Made by a program: the position numbers and the translations under genes. A stretch of DNA of 64,000 nucleotides from Flavobacteriales bacterium (lineage in GTDB: Bacteria; Bacteroidota; Bacteroidia; Flavobacteriales_E; Vicingaceae): the NCBI GenBank assembly GCA_002706365.1, contig PALM01000032.1:62001-126000 (forward strand), read 5' to 3'. Shown here in pieces: positions 47,547 to 57,493 of this stretch. Position 1 is the first letter of the stretch. Each line of letters opens with the position of its first letter. The notes below the pieces were generated by a model. That model was given only the letters and a program-made list of their open reading frames with translations, was not told the origin of the DNA and made no database searches.

Positions 47547-48425
47547 CTACAGATGCTTTTCTGCATGATAGGAAGAGCGCACTAACGGACCGCTTTCCAC
47601 ATATTTGAAGCCCTTATCCAAGCCTATCTTTTTGTATTCAGCAAAAGTATCAGGATGTACGAATTCCTGAACCGGAAGGTGCTTCTTAGTAGGCTGCATG
47701 TATTGTCCGATCGTCAATATCTCAACTCCTTGAGCAAGAAGATCATCCATACATTCTAAGACTTCTTCTTTGAATTCTCCCAAACCTACCATAATACCCG
47801 ATTTGGTCTTTTCTATTCCTCCCTCTTTCAAGCGACGAAGCACTTCAAGGCTGCGATCATATTTGGCTTGTACTCTTACCTTCCTGGTAATTCTGCGAAC
47901 CGTTTCCAGATTATGTGAAACGATCTCTGGCTTCACTTCGAGGATGGGATTCAAATTCTCCCACTCACCTTTGAAGTCGGGAATTAAAGTCTCAATGGTA
48001 ATCCCAGGATTGTGCTTTCGAGTGAGTTCAATGGTGCGTTTCCACACCTCAGCTCCACCATCCGGCAAGTCGTCGCGATCCACTGAAGTAATAACCGCAT
48101 GCTTCACCCCCATCAATTTGATGGATTTCGCCACGCGCAATGGCTCGAAAGGGTCGACATCTTCAGGCTTACCGGTATTCACATTGCAGAACTGACAAGA
48201 GCGTGTGCAGGTATTTCCCAGGATCATGAAAGTGGCAGTGCCGGCACTCCAGCACTCTGCCTGGTTTGGGCATTTACCAGATTCGCAAATGGTGTTGAGC
48301 TTATGCTCTTTTACCGTTTTCTTTACTTCCTTATATGCTTCACCAGAGCCAATCTTGGTTTTTAGCCATTCTGGCTTGCCAATCTTGACTTCCTGGTCAT
48401 CTTTATTCTTGAATAAATTCGGCAA
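47547..48425 (-). CDS. lipA: Lipoyl synthase
   Basis: This 292-aa radical SAM enzyme inserts two sulfur atoms into octanoyl groups bound to lipoyl domains. Both iron-sulfur sites are present: the auxiliary cluster cysteines C47, C52 and C58 ([13 protein letters not shown]), with its serine ligand in [10 protein letters not shown] at the C-terminus, and the radical SAM cysteines C73, C77 and C80 (CTRSCQFC). The start is TTG at 48425, with AGGAG about seven bases upstream and a stop in frame just above, so no longer form is possible except with rare starts. A TAACTTTG -7 element lies 20 bases before it. Confidence 0.97.
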   Translation of the reverse strand: MPNLFKNKDDQEVKIGKPEWLKTKIGSGEAYKEVKKTVKEHKLNTICESGKCPNQAECWSAGTATFMILGNTCTRSCQFCNVNTGKPEDVDPFEPLRVAKSIKLMGVKHAVITSVDRDDLPDGGAEVWKRTIELTRKHNPGITIETLIPDFKGEWENLNPILEVKPEIVSHNLETVRRITRKVRVQAKYDRSLEVLRRLKEGGIEKTKSGIMVGLGEFKEEVLECMDDLLAQGVEILTIGQYMQPTKKHLPVQEFVHPDTFAEYKKIGLDKGFKYVESGPLVRSSYHAEKHL

Positions 48426-48444
48426 TTCTTCTCCTATTTGATCA

Positions 48445-48452
48445 CAAAGTTA
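48445..48452 (-). promoter_or_regulatory. -7 promoter element of lipA
   Basis: On the minus strand the bases read TAACTTTG, an exact TAnnTTTG match, 20 bases before the TTG start codon. This suggests lipA has its own promoter besides any read-through from the genes upstream. Confidence 0.55.
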
Positions 48453-48495
48453 AGCAAGAAACAAAGGAATTTAGGAATCGTTTAAGGCTTTCAAA

Positions 48496-49767
48496 CTAGT
48501 CTTTCTTCCGATGCCAATAGCGATATAATTTGTCGTTCAGATCATCCACACTACCCTGAGGTGTATCGGAGAAGAATAACTTCAAAGGAAAGAAGAAAAT
48601 ACCATGGCCTGGATGCTCTTTCAATGCTTTGAAGAGGGCTCTGGAATAATATGGAAATGGTTTGCTCAATTGATTGAACTCGCGATCCTTAATTACCAAT
48701 GCGTAGAAGGTATTCTCTCCACCTCCGTAAAATCGCGGCACTTGAATAGTGGCAAAATTATCTGTTTGAACAAACTCATAATGAGAAAAATACATGGCAG
48801 TATCCTCTTCAATATTGGTCAGTTCGCAGGTGAAAATATTCTTCTTGCTCTGCAGCACAATCGCTGAATCCTTTTCCAAACTATCATTCAAAAAGATCCC
48901 TTCAAATTCTCCTTCCAAGACTTTTCTTGAATCCTCAGAGTAAAAGAATTTAACCTCGCTGAAATTATATGCAGAGCGAAAGGCATTGATCAAACTGAGA
49001 TTCTCTACTCTTTGATCTTTCTCAGTTTCAGCTGCCAGCTGAGTATAGCCTCTGGCTTCCATTGCTCTGATAGCGGGTTTTGATGTTTTTAAACGCACCA
49101 ATAGTGCTCCATCTCTAAGCTGATTGATCTGTCGCTCGGCCAATCTTCTTCGTCTTCTTCTCTCACTTTCAGGAGGAGGATTTCGCTTATTTATTCTATA
49201 CAAAAGGCCAAATTGTAACACACTGCTCTGATTGTTCAAACCAAAGGCATAGTTGCTAAAGAATCTCCAGTTATCCATTAACTTGAACTCCAAGCCTAAC
49301 ATTGGTAGTAATTGAAAGTTAGGAACATCATAGATCAAGCTAGCTCTTCTCTGATCTTCAAAGTTGCTATTCCCTTTAAATACCACCCTTTCTGTGATGG
49401 TGGATTGCATGAGCACTCCAATATTGAAATAGAGATCGTCCAGTTTATACTGCTGAGCAAATTGAAGATCAACTCCGTTTTGTTCCACTCTATAGTTTTC
49501 ATCGAAAAGAGTAGATCGCATGGCGTAAAACCCACCTATATTAGTCCGCCAATGATAGCTCATTGCATAAGAAGCACTTAGGCCTATGAAGGGTCTTGCT
49601 CCTGCTTTGGCATTTTCAGCTTCAATGGCATACATCCTAGTGAAACTAAAACCACCTCCAAAGCCATAGAGAAAGTCTCCCGGCCTGACTTCTATTTCAG
49701 TTTGAGCAAATGCCCCTTGGGAAACTAGAAGACAGAGTGCGACTGCTATTTGGAACTGAGGCCTCAT
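48496..49767 (-). CDS. Outer-membrane-type protein, paralog A (423 aa)
   Basis: This 423-aa protein has a signal peptide (MRPQFQIAVALCLLVSQGAFAQ). Residues 25-200 alternate as beta-barrel strands and end in LQFGLLYRINKRNPPPESER. After a basic hinge (RRRRRLAERQINQLRDGALLVRLKTS) comes an alpha/beta domain with YNFSEVKFFYSEDSRKV and REFNQLSKPFPYYSR. It is the same length as the next gene upstream and shares these blocks, so they are tandem paralogs. The barrel plus domain layout suggests an outer-membrane anchor. The family's function is unknown. Confidence 0.75.
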   Translation of the reverse strand: MRPQFQIAVALCLLVSQGAFAQTEIEVRPGDFLYGFGGGFSFTRMYAIEAENAKAGARPFIGLSASYAMSYHWRTNIGGFYAMRSTLFDENYRVEQNGVDLQFAQQYKLDDLYFNIGVLMQSTITERVVFKGNSNFEDQRRASLIYDVPNFQLLPMLGLEFKLMDNWRFFSNYAFGLNNQSSVLQFGLLYRINKRNPPPESERRRRRRLAERQINQLRDGALLVRLKTSKPAIRAMEARGYTQLAAETEKDQRVENLSLINAFRSAYNFSEVKFFYSEDSRKVLEGEFEGIFLNDSLEKDSAIVLQSKKNIFTCELTNIEEDTAMYFSHYEFVQTDNFATIQVPRFYGGGENTFYALVIKDREFNQLSKPFPYYSRALFKALKEHPGHGIFFFPLKLFFSDTPQGSVDDLNDKLYRYWHRKKD

Positions 49768-49835
49768 TGTACATTAATAGACCATTTAAATTAGCTAAAA
49801 GTTGCCAGCTATAAAAGAAATAAAGGGTTTGGCCT

Positions 49836-51107
49836 TTATTTGCTTTGCCTGTTGTAGTATTTTGTTAGACGGTCATTAAGCCTTCTAACAGAAATTTCCA
49901 GCTTGTGATTCAGGAAGAGGATCAGCGGACTCACCAATACACAGCCCACTACTAAAACCTCAGGATGTTGCTTGAAAGTAGGTTTTAACCATCGACTATA
50001 ATAGGGAAAAGGCCTGCTTAGTTGATTGAACTCCTGATCGGAGATTACAATGGCATTAAAGCTGGCTTTAGTGCCCCCATAATAGCGAGTTGAAGACTTA
50101 TTGGAAAAAGCAGTTTCTCCATGTCCATAGGACTCAGAGTCATAATAGCGAAGAGTGTCTTGACCAACTTCTCCAAACTCGGCAGTAAAAATATTGAGGC
50201 CTTCAAGTGAATCTGTATTTCTGATTAGATTGAAATTCTCATCGTACAGTATTCCATCAAGTTTGCCTTTGCGAACAGAATCAGAATGCTGGCTAAAGAA
50301 GAAATAGACTTTTGAAAAGTTGTATTCAGAAGCAAATGCACTTCTGACCAATTGGTTCTGCTCATCAATTTTTCTTTCCAATTTATCGGCTTTATCGCTT
50401 CGACCAGCTTTTCGCATGACCTCAATGCTCGCTTCTGGATTCTTCAAACGAACTAGCAAAAGCCCTTCACTTAACTCCATGATTTGTCGCTGAGCAGCGT
50501 TTATTCTGATTCTTCGATAAGTTGGAGTTCTACTACTATTTCCGAAAGTGTACTTTATTCCAAATTGATTGACGTAAGAATTATTCCCGTCAAGGACGAT
50601 ACTCCTATTCACAAACAGACTTATTTGGGGCATTAAATTCACTTCTGCACCTATTTGAATCCGAATTGCCGAATATGGCGATAGCTCAGGACGAGAGCTA
50701 TAGTAATCGGATTCGGTTCGATTCTCAAAAGCTCTTGTTGTGGCAGTGCTGTATACTCCATTGACAAAAAATGCAAAGTCGCCAGTTCTGTATCGAGGAC
50801 CTGCAATTAGTTCAAGCCCTGCCTCTTCTAGCCTTACTGAAGGGGAATAGCGAGCAGCTCTTCTAAAATATTGCACTCCCAATGCGTAAGTGAAACTGCT
50901 TTTGGTTTTTCTCTCTAAGCTAAATCCAATGGATGGTCTTGCAATAGGCTTCAATTGCTCTCCGTTTATCTCTGTGGAATAAAAATCCAATCCAGAGAAA
51001 AGTTGAATATTAAAGCTGCTATCTGCTTTTTCTTGTGCTGAAATTGATATTGAAATGAAGAGAATTAATAGAAAGGAGAGAAAAGGACGCATTGAACTAG
51101 ATATCAA
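49836..51107 (-). CDS. Outer-membrane-type protein, paralog B (423 aa)
   Basis: This is the tandem paralog of the gene at 48496-49767. It has a signal peptide (SFLLILFISISISAQ), a barrel-like first half ending in NQFGIKYTFGNSSRT, the hinge RRIRINAAQRQIMELSEGLLLVRLKNP, then the blocks YNFSKVYFFFSQHSDSV and QEFNQLSRPFPYYSR. One hydrophobic stretch near the C-terminus (VLVVGCVLVSPLILFL) is absent as such from paralog A, where a Phe-rich stretch takes its place. The first codon overlaps the end of rnr by 11 bases, so it is probably expressed with rnr. Confidence 0.75.
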   Translation of the reverse strand: MISSSMRPFLSFLLILFISISISAQEKADSSFNIQLFSGLDFYSTEINGEQLKPIARPSIGFSLERKTKSSFTYALGVQYFRRAARYSPSVRLEEAGLELIAGPRYRTGDFAFFVNGVYSTATTRAFENRTESDYYSSRPELSPYSAIRIQIGAEVNLMPQISLFVNRSIVLDGNNSYVNQFGIKYTFGNSSRTPTYRRIRINAAQRQIMELSEGLLLVRLKNPEASIEVMRKAGRSDKADKLERKIDEQNQLVRSAFASEYNFSKVYFFFSQHSDSVRKGKLDGILYDENFNLIRNTDSLEGLNIFTAEFGEVGQDTLRYYDSESYGHGETAFSNKSSTRYYGGTKASFNAIVISDQEFNQLSRPFPYYSRWLKPTFKQHPEVLVVGCVLVSPLILFLNHKLEISVRRLNDRLTKYYNRQSK

Positions 51108-53244
51108 AGTCGTTTAGTAATTCAAAATCCAATTGCTTTCGCGATAGGTCGGCTTTCAATACACGAATGGTTACCTCATCTCCCATTCTAAAGATCTTGC
51201 CGGTACGTTTCCCTTCAATAGCGTAATTATCCGGATCAAAATGATAGAAATCATCCGTTAAGCTCTTCATTCTGACCAAGCCTTCACATTTGCTTTCCTC
51301 TAACTCTACAAAGAATCCGAAGTCGCTAACACCCGAAATCACTCCGCCAAAGACTTCACCTTCTTTACCCTGCATGAATTTCACCTGCATGAACTTTATG
51401 GAATCGCGCTCGGCATCAGTTGCCAGTTTTTCTCTTTCTGAAGAGTGCTTGCACTTTTCTTCAAGTTCTTCCTGATTCACTGCTTTACCTCCATCAAGAT
51501 AGTGCTGAAGTAATCGATGAACCATCACATCCGGATATCTACGTATTGGAGAAGTAAAATGGGTGTAGAATGGAAAGGCCAAACCATAGTGCCCTACATT
51601 ATCTGTAGAATACTCTGCTTTTGCCATGGTGCGAATTGCCAAAGTTGAGATCAATTGCTCTTCCCCTTTACCTGTGATATCAGCCATCAGGCGATTCAAG
51701 CTTTGAGAGATCCCCTTTGGAGATGTGGTATCTATGCGGTATCCGAACTTGCGAATGAAAGTGCTGAAGGTCTGAAGCTTTTCAGGATCGGGATTATCGT
51801 GAACCCTATAGACGAATGGTTTGGCCATGCCCTTTTTCCCTTTGCCAATGAATTCAGCTACCTTCTTATTGGCGAGTAGCATGAACTCTTCGATCAATTT
51901 ATTGGCATCTTTTTGCTCTTTGATGAAGACTCCCAAAGGTTCTCCTTTATCATCCAATTTGAATTTCACTTCTAATGAATGAAAATCAATGGATCCCTTC
52001 TTAAATCTGGCTGCTCGTAATTGTTTGGCTAGGCCATCTAGTAATCTTACTTCATCAGCAAGTTTACCATCTGCTCCCTCTATGAGCTCTTGGGCCTGGT
52101 CATATGTGAATCTATGATCGGAATGGATCACTGTTCTTCCAAACCATTGCGATTTCACTTGTGCGTTCTCATCCAACTCGAAGAGTGCTGAGAAAGTGTA
52201 TTTATCTTCATTGGGCCTAAGCGAGCATGCGAAATTGGAAAGCACTTCCGGTAACATTGGAACCACTCTGTCAACCAAATACACAGAAGTAGCTCGATCG
52301 AAGGCCTCTGCATCTAGCTGGCTGCCTTCTTTGAGGTAATGACTCACATCTGCAATGTGTACTCCTATTTCCCAATTGCCATTTTCTAGTTTTTGAATAG
52401 AAAGGGCATCGTCAAAATCTTTTGCATCATCTGGATCAATAGTGAAGGTGGTGACTTTCCTTAGATCCTTTCGCTTCTTAACTTCAGATTCCTTGATGCT
52501 TACATCGATCTGTTGAGCTTCTTCTTCAATGTGTTTTGGGAATTCCGATGGTAGATGGTATTCTGCAAGAATAGCATGCATCTCGGTTTCATTCTCCCCT
52601 TCCGGTCCAAGCACTTTGATCACTTCTCCTTCCGGTGAATCATCTCCTTCATCCCATTTGAGCATTTTCACAATGGCCTTCTCACCATTCTGAGCTCCTT
52701 TTAATTTGGAAAGAGGAATGAAGATGTCAACAGGCATGCGTTTGCTGTCTGGAACAAGGAAGGCGTATTTGAGCGACTTCTCGATCTTACCTACAAAGTC
52801 GGTTTGGGCTCTTTCAATTACCTTTTGAACTTCACCAATGGGTTTGCCATTTCGCTTGACCTTAATGATGTTCATCTCAACAATATCTCCATGTAAAGCA
52901 GTGCCCAAATTATTCTCATCTACATAGATGTCATCGGGCAAACCCTCAACCTCCACATATGCACTACCACTCTGTGTCATATCAACCTTGCCAATAAGCG
53001 CTTGATTGCTATTACCGGTATGCACCATAGTGTACTTCCCAGGACGATCTTCCATAAGCACATCTTCAGCGACGAACTCTTTCAGAATATGCTCTATCAT
53101 TTTCTTCTTAGAAGCCTTTCCCACTCGCAATCGCTTGGCGACTTGCTTATAGTTAAAGTGCTGATTAGGATGTTTTTGGAAGACTTCCAGAATTTGCTGA
53201 TGCAAATGATTACCGCCTGAATGTTGCTTCTTTTTAGCGGTCAT
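51097..53244 (-). CDS. rnr: Ribonuclease R
   Basis: This 715-aa RNB-family 3'-to-5' exoribonuclease degrades structured RNA and takes part in RNA quality control. It has an N-terminal winged-helix-like start (HQQILEVFQKHPNQHFNYKQ), two cold-shock OB domains to about residue 230, the RNB core with the catalytic DPDDAKDFDDALS near 272-284 and HIADVSHYL near 298, and a C-terminal S1 domain (GVISGVSDFGFFVELEE). The highly basic tail of E. coli RNase R is missing; the protein ends soon after S1, as is common in this phylum. A good -33/-7 promoter lies upstream. Confidence 0.95.
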   Translation of the reverse strand: MTAKKKQHSGGNHLHQQILEVFQKHPNQHFNYKQVAKRLRVGKASKKKMIEHILKEFVAEDVLMEDRPGKYTMVHTGNSNQALIGKVDMTQSGSAYVEVEGLPDDIYVDENNLGTALHGDIVEMNIIKVKRNGKPIGEVQKVIERAQTDFVGKIEKSLKYAFLVPDSKRMPVDIFIPLSKLKGAQNGEKAIVKMLKWDEGDDSPEGEVIKVLGPEGENETEMHAILAEYHLPSEFPKHIEEEAQQIDVSIKESEVKKRKDLRKVTTFTIDPDDAKDFDDALSIQKLENGNWEIGVHIADVSHYLKEGSQLDAEAFDRATSVYLVDRVVPMLPEVLSNFACSLRPNEDKYTFSALFELDENAQVKSQWFGRTVIHSDHRFTYDQAQELIEGADGKLADEVRLLDGLAKQLRAARFKKGSIDFHSLEVKFKLDDKGEPLGVFIKEQKDANKLIEEFMLLANKKVAEFIGKGKKGMAKPFVYRVHDNPDPEKLQTFSTFIRKFGYRIDTTSPKGISQSLNRLMADITGKGEEQLISTLAIRTMAKAEYSTDNVGHYGLAFPFYTHFTSPIRRYPDVMVHRLLQHYLDGGKAVNQEELEEKCKHSSEREKLATDAERDSIKFMQVKFMQGKEGEVFGGVISGVSDFGFFVELEESKCEGLVRMKSLTDDFYHFDPDNYAIEGKRTGKIFRMGDEVTIRVLKADLSRKQLDFELLNDFDI

Positions 53245-53285
53245 TTAGCGAGGAAGTTTGTAGGTGTATTCTCATCATTTCAAGA

Positions 53286-53314
53286 CAAAACTAAGCAAAG
53301 CATCATGAAGCAAA
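53286..53314 (-). promoter_or_regulatory. Bacteroidota-type promoter of rnr
   Basis: On the minus strand, TTTG (complement of 53311-53314) and TAGTTTTG (complement of 53286-53293) are spaced by 17 bases, matching the -33 TTG and -7 TAnnTTTG pattern. It lies 42 bases before the rnr start. Confidence 0.6.
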
Positions 53315-53347
53315 GACAATAGATTAATTGATTTTATCGTTTTATAA

Positions 53348-54088
53348 ATGAACCACCTAACTGAAACAATTATGAAAAAGCCAGCTTTAAAAAATCGCCT
53401 ACTAGATCATTCGAATCGTTTTTTAATTGGATTACTCATTGCGTTGGCATCAGTGCATTTGGCCTTTGAGTATGAAACTGTGCGAATCGAATATAAATTA
53501 CCAGATATTGATATTAATGGAGCGGATCCAAATGATGAGGTCTTACCTCCGGTAACTTTCCAAAAAATGCCGGAAATGCCCAAACCAAAGGTCAATCCAG
53601 ATATCATCGACATCGTGATAGATATTCCTGAACCGGCACCAGAGGAGAAAGAGGAAGAAGAGCCTTATGACCCTAGCCAATATTATGTCGACAATGATGA
53701 GTACGGAGAAGAGAATTTGGATCCTGAGGATCACCCCACACCAATATTTAGCAGTCAGTATCCCCACACAGCTGCTTGCGCAGGCTTGACCAATCAAGAA
53801 TCTGAAAACTGCAGCAGAATGGAGTTGGGAAGATTGATCCGACAAAAAATGGAGATTCCATCCATCTTGAGAGACATTGGAGAAAAGCAAGGAGTCTTGA
53901 TCGAATTTACCGTGAACCGCAAAGGAGAGATCAGCGATGTGGAAGTCATCCAATCTACCCATAAGAGCTTGAGCAAATCAGCGATAGAAGCAATTAAGAA
54001 GCTTCCTAAACTGATGCCTGCAACTCAGAATGAACTGCCGGTTGAAATGAGAATGAAAGTCCCTATTGTAGTCGACTTTAGCGGTTAA
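53348..54088 (+). CDS. TonB family energy-transduction-type protein
   Basis: This 246-aa protein may start at Met9 (base 53372, MKKPALKNRLLDH). It has one N-terminal membrane helix (FLIGLLIALASVHLAF), a Pro/Glu/Asp-rich periplasmic linker (for example EPAPEEKEEEEPYDPS) and a C-terminal TonB_C domain (VLIEFTVNRKGEISDVEVIQ, then SAIEAIKKLPKLMPA). TonB proteins pass proton-motive energy from ExbB/ExbD to outer-membrane transporters. No exbBD genes are nearby, and the linker is acidic rather than Lys/Pro-rich, so it may serve one receptor or a structural role. Its last 11 bases overlap the convergent gene. Confidence 0.85.
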   Translation: MNHLTETIMKKPALKNRLLDHSNRFLIGLLIALASVHLAFEYETVRIEYKLPDIDINGADPNDEVLPPVTFQKMPEMPKPKVNPDIIDIVIDIPEPAPEEKEEEEPYDPSQYYVDNDEYGEENLDPEDHPTPIFSSQYPHTAACAGLTNQESENCSRMELGRLIRQKMEIPSILRDIGEKQGVLIEFTVNRKGEISDVEVIQSTHKSLSKSAIEAIKKLPKLMPATQNELPVEMRMKVPIVVDFSG

Positions 54089-56666
54089 GCAAGAGCTTCT
54101 TATTCGTGAATTCCCCTTTTGGATCAGACACTCTGATCAAATAAAGTCCGTTCACAGCTTCCTGAGGAAATTCGATCTGCACTTCATTTCGCTTATCCTT
54201 GATTGCTTGGTGATAGATCAATTTGCCTTCAAGTGTGTAAATCTGGATGTGCTGGATCTTTGAATTAGATTGCAGGAAAATTTTGCCAGTTGTTGGATTT
54301 GGGAAAAGATTGATTTGATTTTCTCCCATTATCAAGTTCTCATCTACTCCAACAAAACAGCTTGAATATGAAGGTGGGGCTTGAATTCCTAAATAGCCCT
54401 TTTGAAAGTTAGCCGCCTTATTTAGCTGATCCTTTAAGACAGGGATCATCGCTAACTCATCATAGAATACTGATGAGTCATAGGCTACACTATAAACTAG
54501 ATCAATTGAATGTCGTTCACCTGAATTCAGCTGAAAGGATCTTGTTCCAGCAATGAACTCACCCCAAAATCCTCTTGTGTCAAGTGAGTCTTGTAATGAC
54601 CTCATATTCCAAGAATTTGAATCTAATGGATCTCCAGAGAAAATAAAATTGGTTGGTCTTGAGAATGGCGCTATATAACCGTTATTCCCATAAACATAGG
54701 GCATACTATCTCTCCACAAACTATTGAACCTATTTAGATAATGCTGAATAGTAAAGGAACTTCCAGTTTGTGTGATCCCATCAAATCCACTGGAACTATA
54801 CGTATAGTGAGAAAATGTCTGCATATCTGTATTGATATACTTCATCCCCACCGCTGGAAGAATAGAATCATATCCAAGATTGTCATAAGGCGGAAATCTG
54901 GTAACCGATTCATTGAAGTTATCTCCTGAATAGCCGAAGGCAATATCTGCTGAAGGATCACAGCCAATGCGTATATCATCTACAGTGCCTGTTTCGAATA
55001 TTCCAGAATTCATGGCTCTCATCGCATAGTCGGTTTGCGATCGATTGACAATAGTATACCTGGCAAAGACATTCTGATCCAAGTTGATTTGCTGACCGTC
55101 CTCAAAAATATAGGCCATCAAATGAACTTCTATGTTCATATTATCCACTGTAAGTAAATTATCTGGATATGCGCCATCATTAATAATCACATAAACTGCT
55201 TGATCACCTAGAATCCATGGATAATCTCCATTCTCAGGATCATAACAACCATTGAGGTTAGCATCCACAAAAGGAGCAATGTCTGCAGCTTCTCCCAATT
55301 CTTCCACTCCATTAGCCGGCCAATTGACAATTGCATAAGGAATTTGATAAGAGGGGTCTTGCCAATTCTGAATATGTTGAACGATCAGGTCTCTTCTCAT
55401 AAAGTATAGATTCGGTCTAACGGGAGTGCTGTTATTTGAAAGCGCCCCTGCTCCAAAGTCGTTGTCTACAAAACCCTGTATAGCGAGATTTTCATTGTTG
55501 TTTTGATCCTTGCCCAAAAGCCAAATCCCGCTACCTCCAAAGCCATCCATTACACCCCTGCGACTATTCTTTGGCATTTCCCAGCCATTTCCAAAATAGA
55601 AGATATCGTCGCTGACAGGCTCGAATAAATGCCCTGCACTTGATACTCCAATCTTCAAAAAGTCATTCTCCAAGGCATAAACTCTTGGAAAAGGAGTTAG
55701 AGTATCTGAAGCTACTGCATAACCATTCCTTGTGCCAATGTGTATTTTACCTCCATCATATTGTAAAGCGTAAATGGCGGGGTTGGGTAAACTCTCATAG
55801 AAATACTCCCAATTCATACCGCTGCCATTCATAATTCCGCCTCTCAAGCGATAATTGAATCGATCTGATCCGTACGACATCCAATATGTGCCATTCTCAT
55901 CAATATCAAAATCAAAAAGATACTCCTCAGCAATATCATCTTCCGGCACATCGATCTTTTGAATGTCGAATCCATCTTCAATGAGATATGCTCCTTGTCC
56001 GGCACTTATAATCCCAACTTCCCCATTGCTTAATCTCATTAATTCAGGCTCTTTTAGCACCAATGTAAAATTATTGTCCCTAACTGCAGTCCAACTAACC
56101 CCATCGAACATTTCAACGGTCACAAGGGAAGGAAGGAAAAAGAAGTCGCCGTAGTTCACCACCGCATAGATGCTGTCGCCCCCATTTATTCCCAATTCAT
56201 AAACATTTCTACTAGGCTCATTGGTAAATTGATCTCCTATTAAAATAGAAAGTCCCTTATCTGTAGCTATATATAGATCTCCTAATGAGTTTACAGCGAT
56301 ATCCCTGATTGTGTCACTAAGGAGTCCATCAGCCTCTGTGAAATTTTGAATAATACCATTACTGTACTTGCTGATCCCACTATCGGTCACAAACCAAGCC
56401 TCATCTCCAAGATTTACGATCTGATGGATCCTATTGCTATTCAGATCAGAAAAATCTTTAGTGAAATTCTCAAAATTCGTCCCATCGAATACCGATAAAC
56501 CAGATGCAGTTGCGAGAAACACTTTTGTAGGTCCTACAGCAAGATCGGTTACGGCGCTATCTGGCAGTCCGTTAGTTGTAGAATAGGTCTTCCAATAACC
56601 TTGGGCGTTCAGATTTGAGCATAGAAAACTGAACAAGAGAGGGAATAGTAGCTTAATTGTTCTCAT
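54078..56666 (-). CDS. Propeller-containing protein with a T9SS sorting domain
   Basis: ATG at 56666 gives a clean signal peptide (MRTIKLLFPLLFSFLCSNLNAQ); the frame also opens at 56699. The first 350 residues of the mature protein form a beta-propeller of two-component-regulator type (NGLPDSAVTDLAVGPTKVFL, WFVTDSGISKYSNG, YIATDKGLSI). A beta-rich domain follows, with ANLNGCYDPENGDYPWILGD, seen in many secreted proteins of this phylum. The C-terminus is a type A sorting domain (LFPNPTTGKIFLQSN ... KKLLLN). It is exported by T9SS to the cell surface. Its role is unknown; a sensor-like propeller on an exported protein suggests binding rather than signalling. Confidence 0.85.
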   Translation of the reverse strand: MRTIKLLFPLLFSFLCSNLNAQGYWKTYSTTNGLPDSAVTDLAVGPTKVFLATASGLSVFDGTNFENFTKDFSDLNSNRIHQIVNLGDEAWFVTDSGISKYSNGIIQNFTEADGLLSDTIRDIAVNSLGDLYIATDKGLSILIGDQFTNEPSRNVYELGINGGDSIYAVVNYGDFFFLPSLVTVEMFDGVSWTAVRDNNFTLVLKEPELMRLSNGEVGIISAGQGAYLIEDGFDIQKIDVPEDDIAEEYLFDFDIDENGTYWMSYGSDRFNYRLRGGIMNGSGMNWEYFYESLPNPAIYALQYDGGKIHIGTRNGYAVASDTLTPFPRVYALENDFLKIGVSSAGHLFEPVSDDIFYFGNGWEMPKNSRRGVMDGFGGSGIWLLGKDQNNNENLAIQGFVDNDFGAGALSNNSTPVRPNLYFMRRDLIVQHIQNWQDPSYQIPYAIVNWPANGVEELGEAADIAPFVDANLNGCYDPENGDYPWILGDQAVYVIINDGAYPDNLLTVDNMNIEVHLMAYIFEDGQQINLDQNVFARYTIVNRSQTDYAMRAMNSGIFETGTVDDIRIGCDPSADIAFGYSGDNFNESVTRFPPYDNLGYDSILPAVGMKYINTDMQTFSHYTYSSSGFDGITQTGSSFTIQHYLNRFNSLWRDSMPYVYGNNGYIAPFSRPTNFIFSGDPLDSNSWNMRSLQDSLDTRGFWGEFIAGTRSFQLNSGERHSIDLVYSVAYDSSVFYDELAMIPVLKDQLNKAANFQKGYLGIQAPPSYSSCFVGVDENLIMGENQINLFPNPTTGKIFLQSNSKIQHIQIYTLEGKLIYHQAIKDKRNEVQIEFPQEAVNGLYLIRVSDPKGEFTNKKLLLNR

Positions 56667-56709
56667 CTTATTTTCTTTCAAGACAAGAAATTTAATCATT
56701 TCGATGCTT

Positions 56710-56717
56710 TATCTTCG
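56710..56717 (+). promoter_or_regulatory. Candidate -7 element of the cyclase-family gene
   Basis: TATCTTCG matches TAnnTTTG at all but one base and lies 14 bases before the ATG. Only 65 bases separate the two divergent genes, so their promoters must be close together. Confidence 0.4.
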
Positions 56718-56731
56718 CAAAAAGCCATCCG

Positions 56732-57493
56732 ATGAAAGCCAAGATCAGCATAGATCATATTGTCTACAATTACGACACCTCAGAACCAATCGACATTTCA
56801 ATTCCTCTTAGAGCTGGTTCTGAGAACGTGAACGCATGGTATGTGGATCCCGTTAAGATCGAGCCGGTAATGACCGATCAATTCATTGGGTCAGTGGCTA
56901 AAGGTGGTGCGGTAAACTTCAATGATATTGCCTTCAACCCTCACGGTAATGGCACCCATACAGAATGTGTGGGTCATATTTCAAAAGAGAAATACAGCAT
57001 CAACCAATGCCTGAAAGAATTCATCTTTTCAGCTAAAGTGATCAGCGTTAGGCCTCAAATTGAAGGTGAAGATCAAATTATTCGAGCTGAAGATATTGCT
57101 AAGGCTTGGGAAGCTATACCTGAAGGTGCTAAGGCGGTTGTAATTCGCACTCTTCCAAATCCCAAAAGCAAGATCAATAAGCAATATTCAAATACCAACC
57201 CTCCATATTTAGAGGTAGAGGTAGTTGATTATCTCTTGGAAAAAGGTGTTGAGCATTTATTGATCGATCTACCCTCTGTAGATAGGGAATTCGACGATGG
57301 AGTTTTGGCAGCACATCATCGTTTTTGGGATTATCCTAACTCCCCTCAATTGCACAGAACAATAAGTGAATTGATCTATGTGTCGGATGAACTTGAAGAT
57401 GGTTTTTATCTATTGAACTTTCAGATAGCGAGTTTTGAGAATGATGCATCTCCATCAAAACCTACCCTATACAGACTAGAGCCTGAAGCCTAA
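56732..57493 (+). CDS. Cyclase-family metal-dependent hydrolase (kynurenine formamidase-like)
   Basis: This 253-aa cytosolic protein belongs to the cyclase family (PF04199), which includes bacterial kynurenine formamidase KynB. The metal-binding HxGTHxD/E motif is present as HGNGTHTECVGH (residues 71-82). A second conserved block, LLIDLPSVDREFDDGVLAAHHRFW, lies near 190-213. The opening DISIPLRAGSENVNAWY is also family-like. The substrate cannot be fixed: no kynurenine-pathway gene is adjacent and the family includes amidases of varied substrate. The last 18 bases overlap the convergent SpoIIE-phosphatase gene. Confidence 0.8.
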   Translation: MKAKISIDHIVYNYDTSEPIDISIPLRAGSENVNAWYVDPVKIEPVMTDQFIGSVAKGGAVNFNDIAFNPHGNGTHTECVGHISKEKYSINQCLKEFIFSAKVISVRPQIEGEDQIIRAEDIAKAWEAIPEGAKAVVIRTLPNPKSKINKQYSNTNPPYLEVEVVDYLLEKGVEHLLIDLPSVDREFDDGVLAAHHRFWDYPNSPQLHRTISELIYVSDELEDGFYLLNFQIASFENDASPSKPTLYRLEPEA

